DNA from: Saprospiraceae bacterium
GTDB lineage: Bacteria > Bacteroidota > Bacteroidia > Chitinophagales > Saprospiraceae
DNA length: 7,341 nucleotides
Direction: 5' to 3'
Assembly (NCBI GenBank): GCA_013001805.1
Contig: JABDLW010000505.1
Span: 1 to 7,341 of the forward strand
The translations under genes were made by a program, and so were the position numbers. Below, one piece after another: positions 7,306-7,341 of this stretch. How positions within the stretch are numbered: the stretch's first letter is position 1; each line of letters starts with the position of its first letter. The notes under the pieces were generated by a model that was given only the letters and a program-made list of their open reading frames with translations, had not been told where the DNA came from and searched no databases.

Positions 7306-7341
7306 ATGAAGGCGATTTATGCAGAGATGCCAGGCCAGGGG
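7306..7341 (+). CDS. Probable start of a divergent medium-chain dehydrogenase/reductase gene (partial)
   Basis: A plus-strand frame opens at ATG 7306 and runs to the window edge, giving MKAIYAEMPGQG. This opening is typical of the N-terminus of zinc alcohol dehydrogenase / quinone oxidoreductase (MDR) proteins, which often begin MKAI or MKAV, then a short acidic/aromatic stretch and a Pro-Gly-rich turn. A Shine-Dalgarno-like GAGG (7295-7298) lies 7 nt before the ATG. If real, it is transcribed away from the lipoprotein gene, and the 80 bp at 7226-7305 would hold both promoters; I see no convincing -33/-7 pair there on the minus strand. Twelve codons are thin evidence, so the family is a guess based on resemblance. 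Confidence 0.45.
   Translation, partial: MKAIYAEMPGQG

Noticed and set aside
7226..7306. Extension of the lipoprotein to an in-frame ATG at 7306
   Set aside because: It would place 27 non-signal residues before a normal lipoprotein signal peptide and overlap the start of the divergent plus-strand frame.
1..7341. CRISPR arrays, tRNA/rRNA genes, insertion sequences or prophage elements
   Set aside because: No direct-repeat array, cloverleaf, transposase or integrase motif was seen on either strand; the genes fill nearly the whole window.

Overview
The window looks like chromosomal DNA of a Bacteroidota species. The grounds are a Bacteroidetes-type promoter (TTG, 17 nt, TACCTTTG), start codons mostly without a Shine-Dalgarno sequence, an M43 cytophagalysin-type secreted protease, a TPR-type HisKA_3 kinase with a cognate NarL-type regulator, and a PVC-type cytochrome c lipoprotein. 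A member of the Saprospiria, Chitinophagia or Cytophagia would fit, but the order cannot be fixed from this sequence.

Layout: everything clearly coding lies on the minus strand, except a probable divergent gene at the right edge. Read in the direction of transcription, from right to left: (1) a 1061-residue lipoprotein (4040-7225) made of a degenerate SGNH-hydrolase-like domain, a membrane-bound-dehydrogenase-type beta-propeller, a helical HEAT-like segment and a C-terminal cytochrome c domain; (2) a 125-bp gap with two inverted repeats; (3) a two-component pair, a periplasmic-TPR histidine kinase (1983-3914) and a NarL/FixJ response regulator (1366-1986), joined by a 4-bp ATGA overlap; (4) a 135-bp gap with a 7-2-7 inverted repeat and a good Bacteroidetes promoter; (5) a secreted pappalysin-like M43 metalloprotease (1-1230) whose C-terminus lies beyond the window. 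At 7306 a plus-strand reading frame begins that resembles the N-terminus of a medium-chain dehydrogenase/reductase; only 12 codons are visible.

Possible logic: the kinase would sense something in the envelope through its TPR region and phosphorylate the coupled response regulator. The only strong operator-like element near these genes is the 7-2-7 repeat TACCTAC-TT-GTAGGTA. It has the spacing and most of the sequence of a NarL heptamer pair and is centred about 76 bp upstream of the predicted protease start point. A local circuit in which the two-component system controls the protease is therefore testable. The same repeat could instead be the end of the kinase/regulator transcript. The lipoprotein may or may not belong to this circuit. 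I did not find a complete undescribed system; the most unusual items are the apparently catalytically dead SGNH domain in the cytochrome lipoprotein and the operator candidates.
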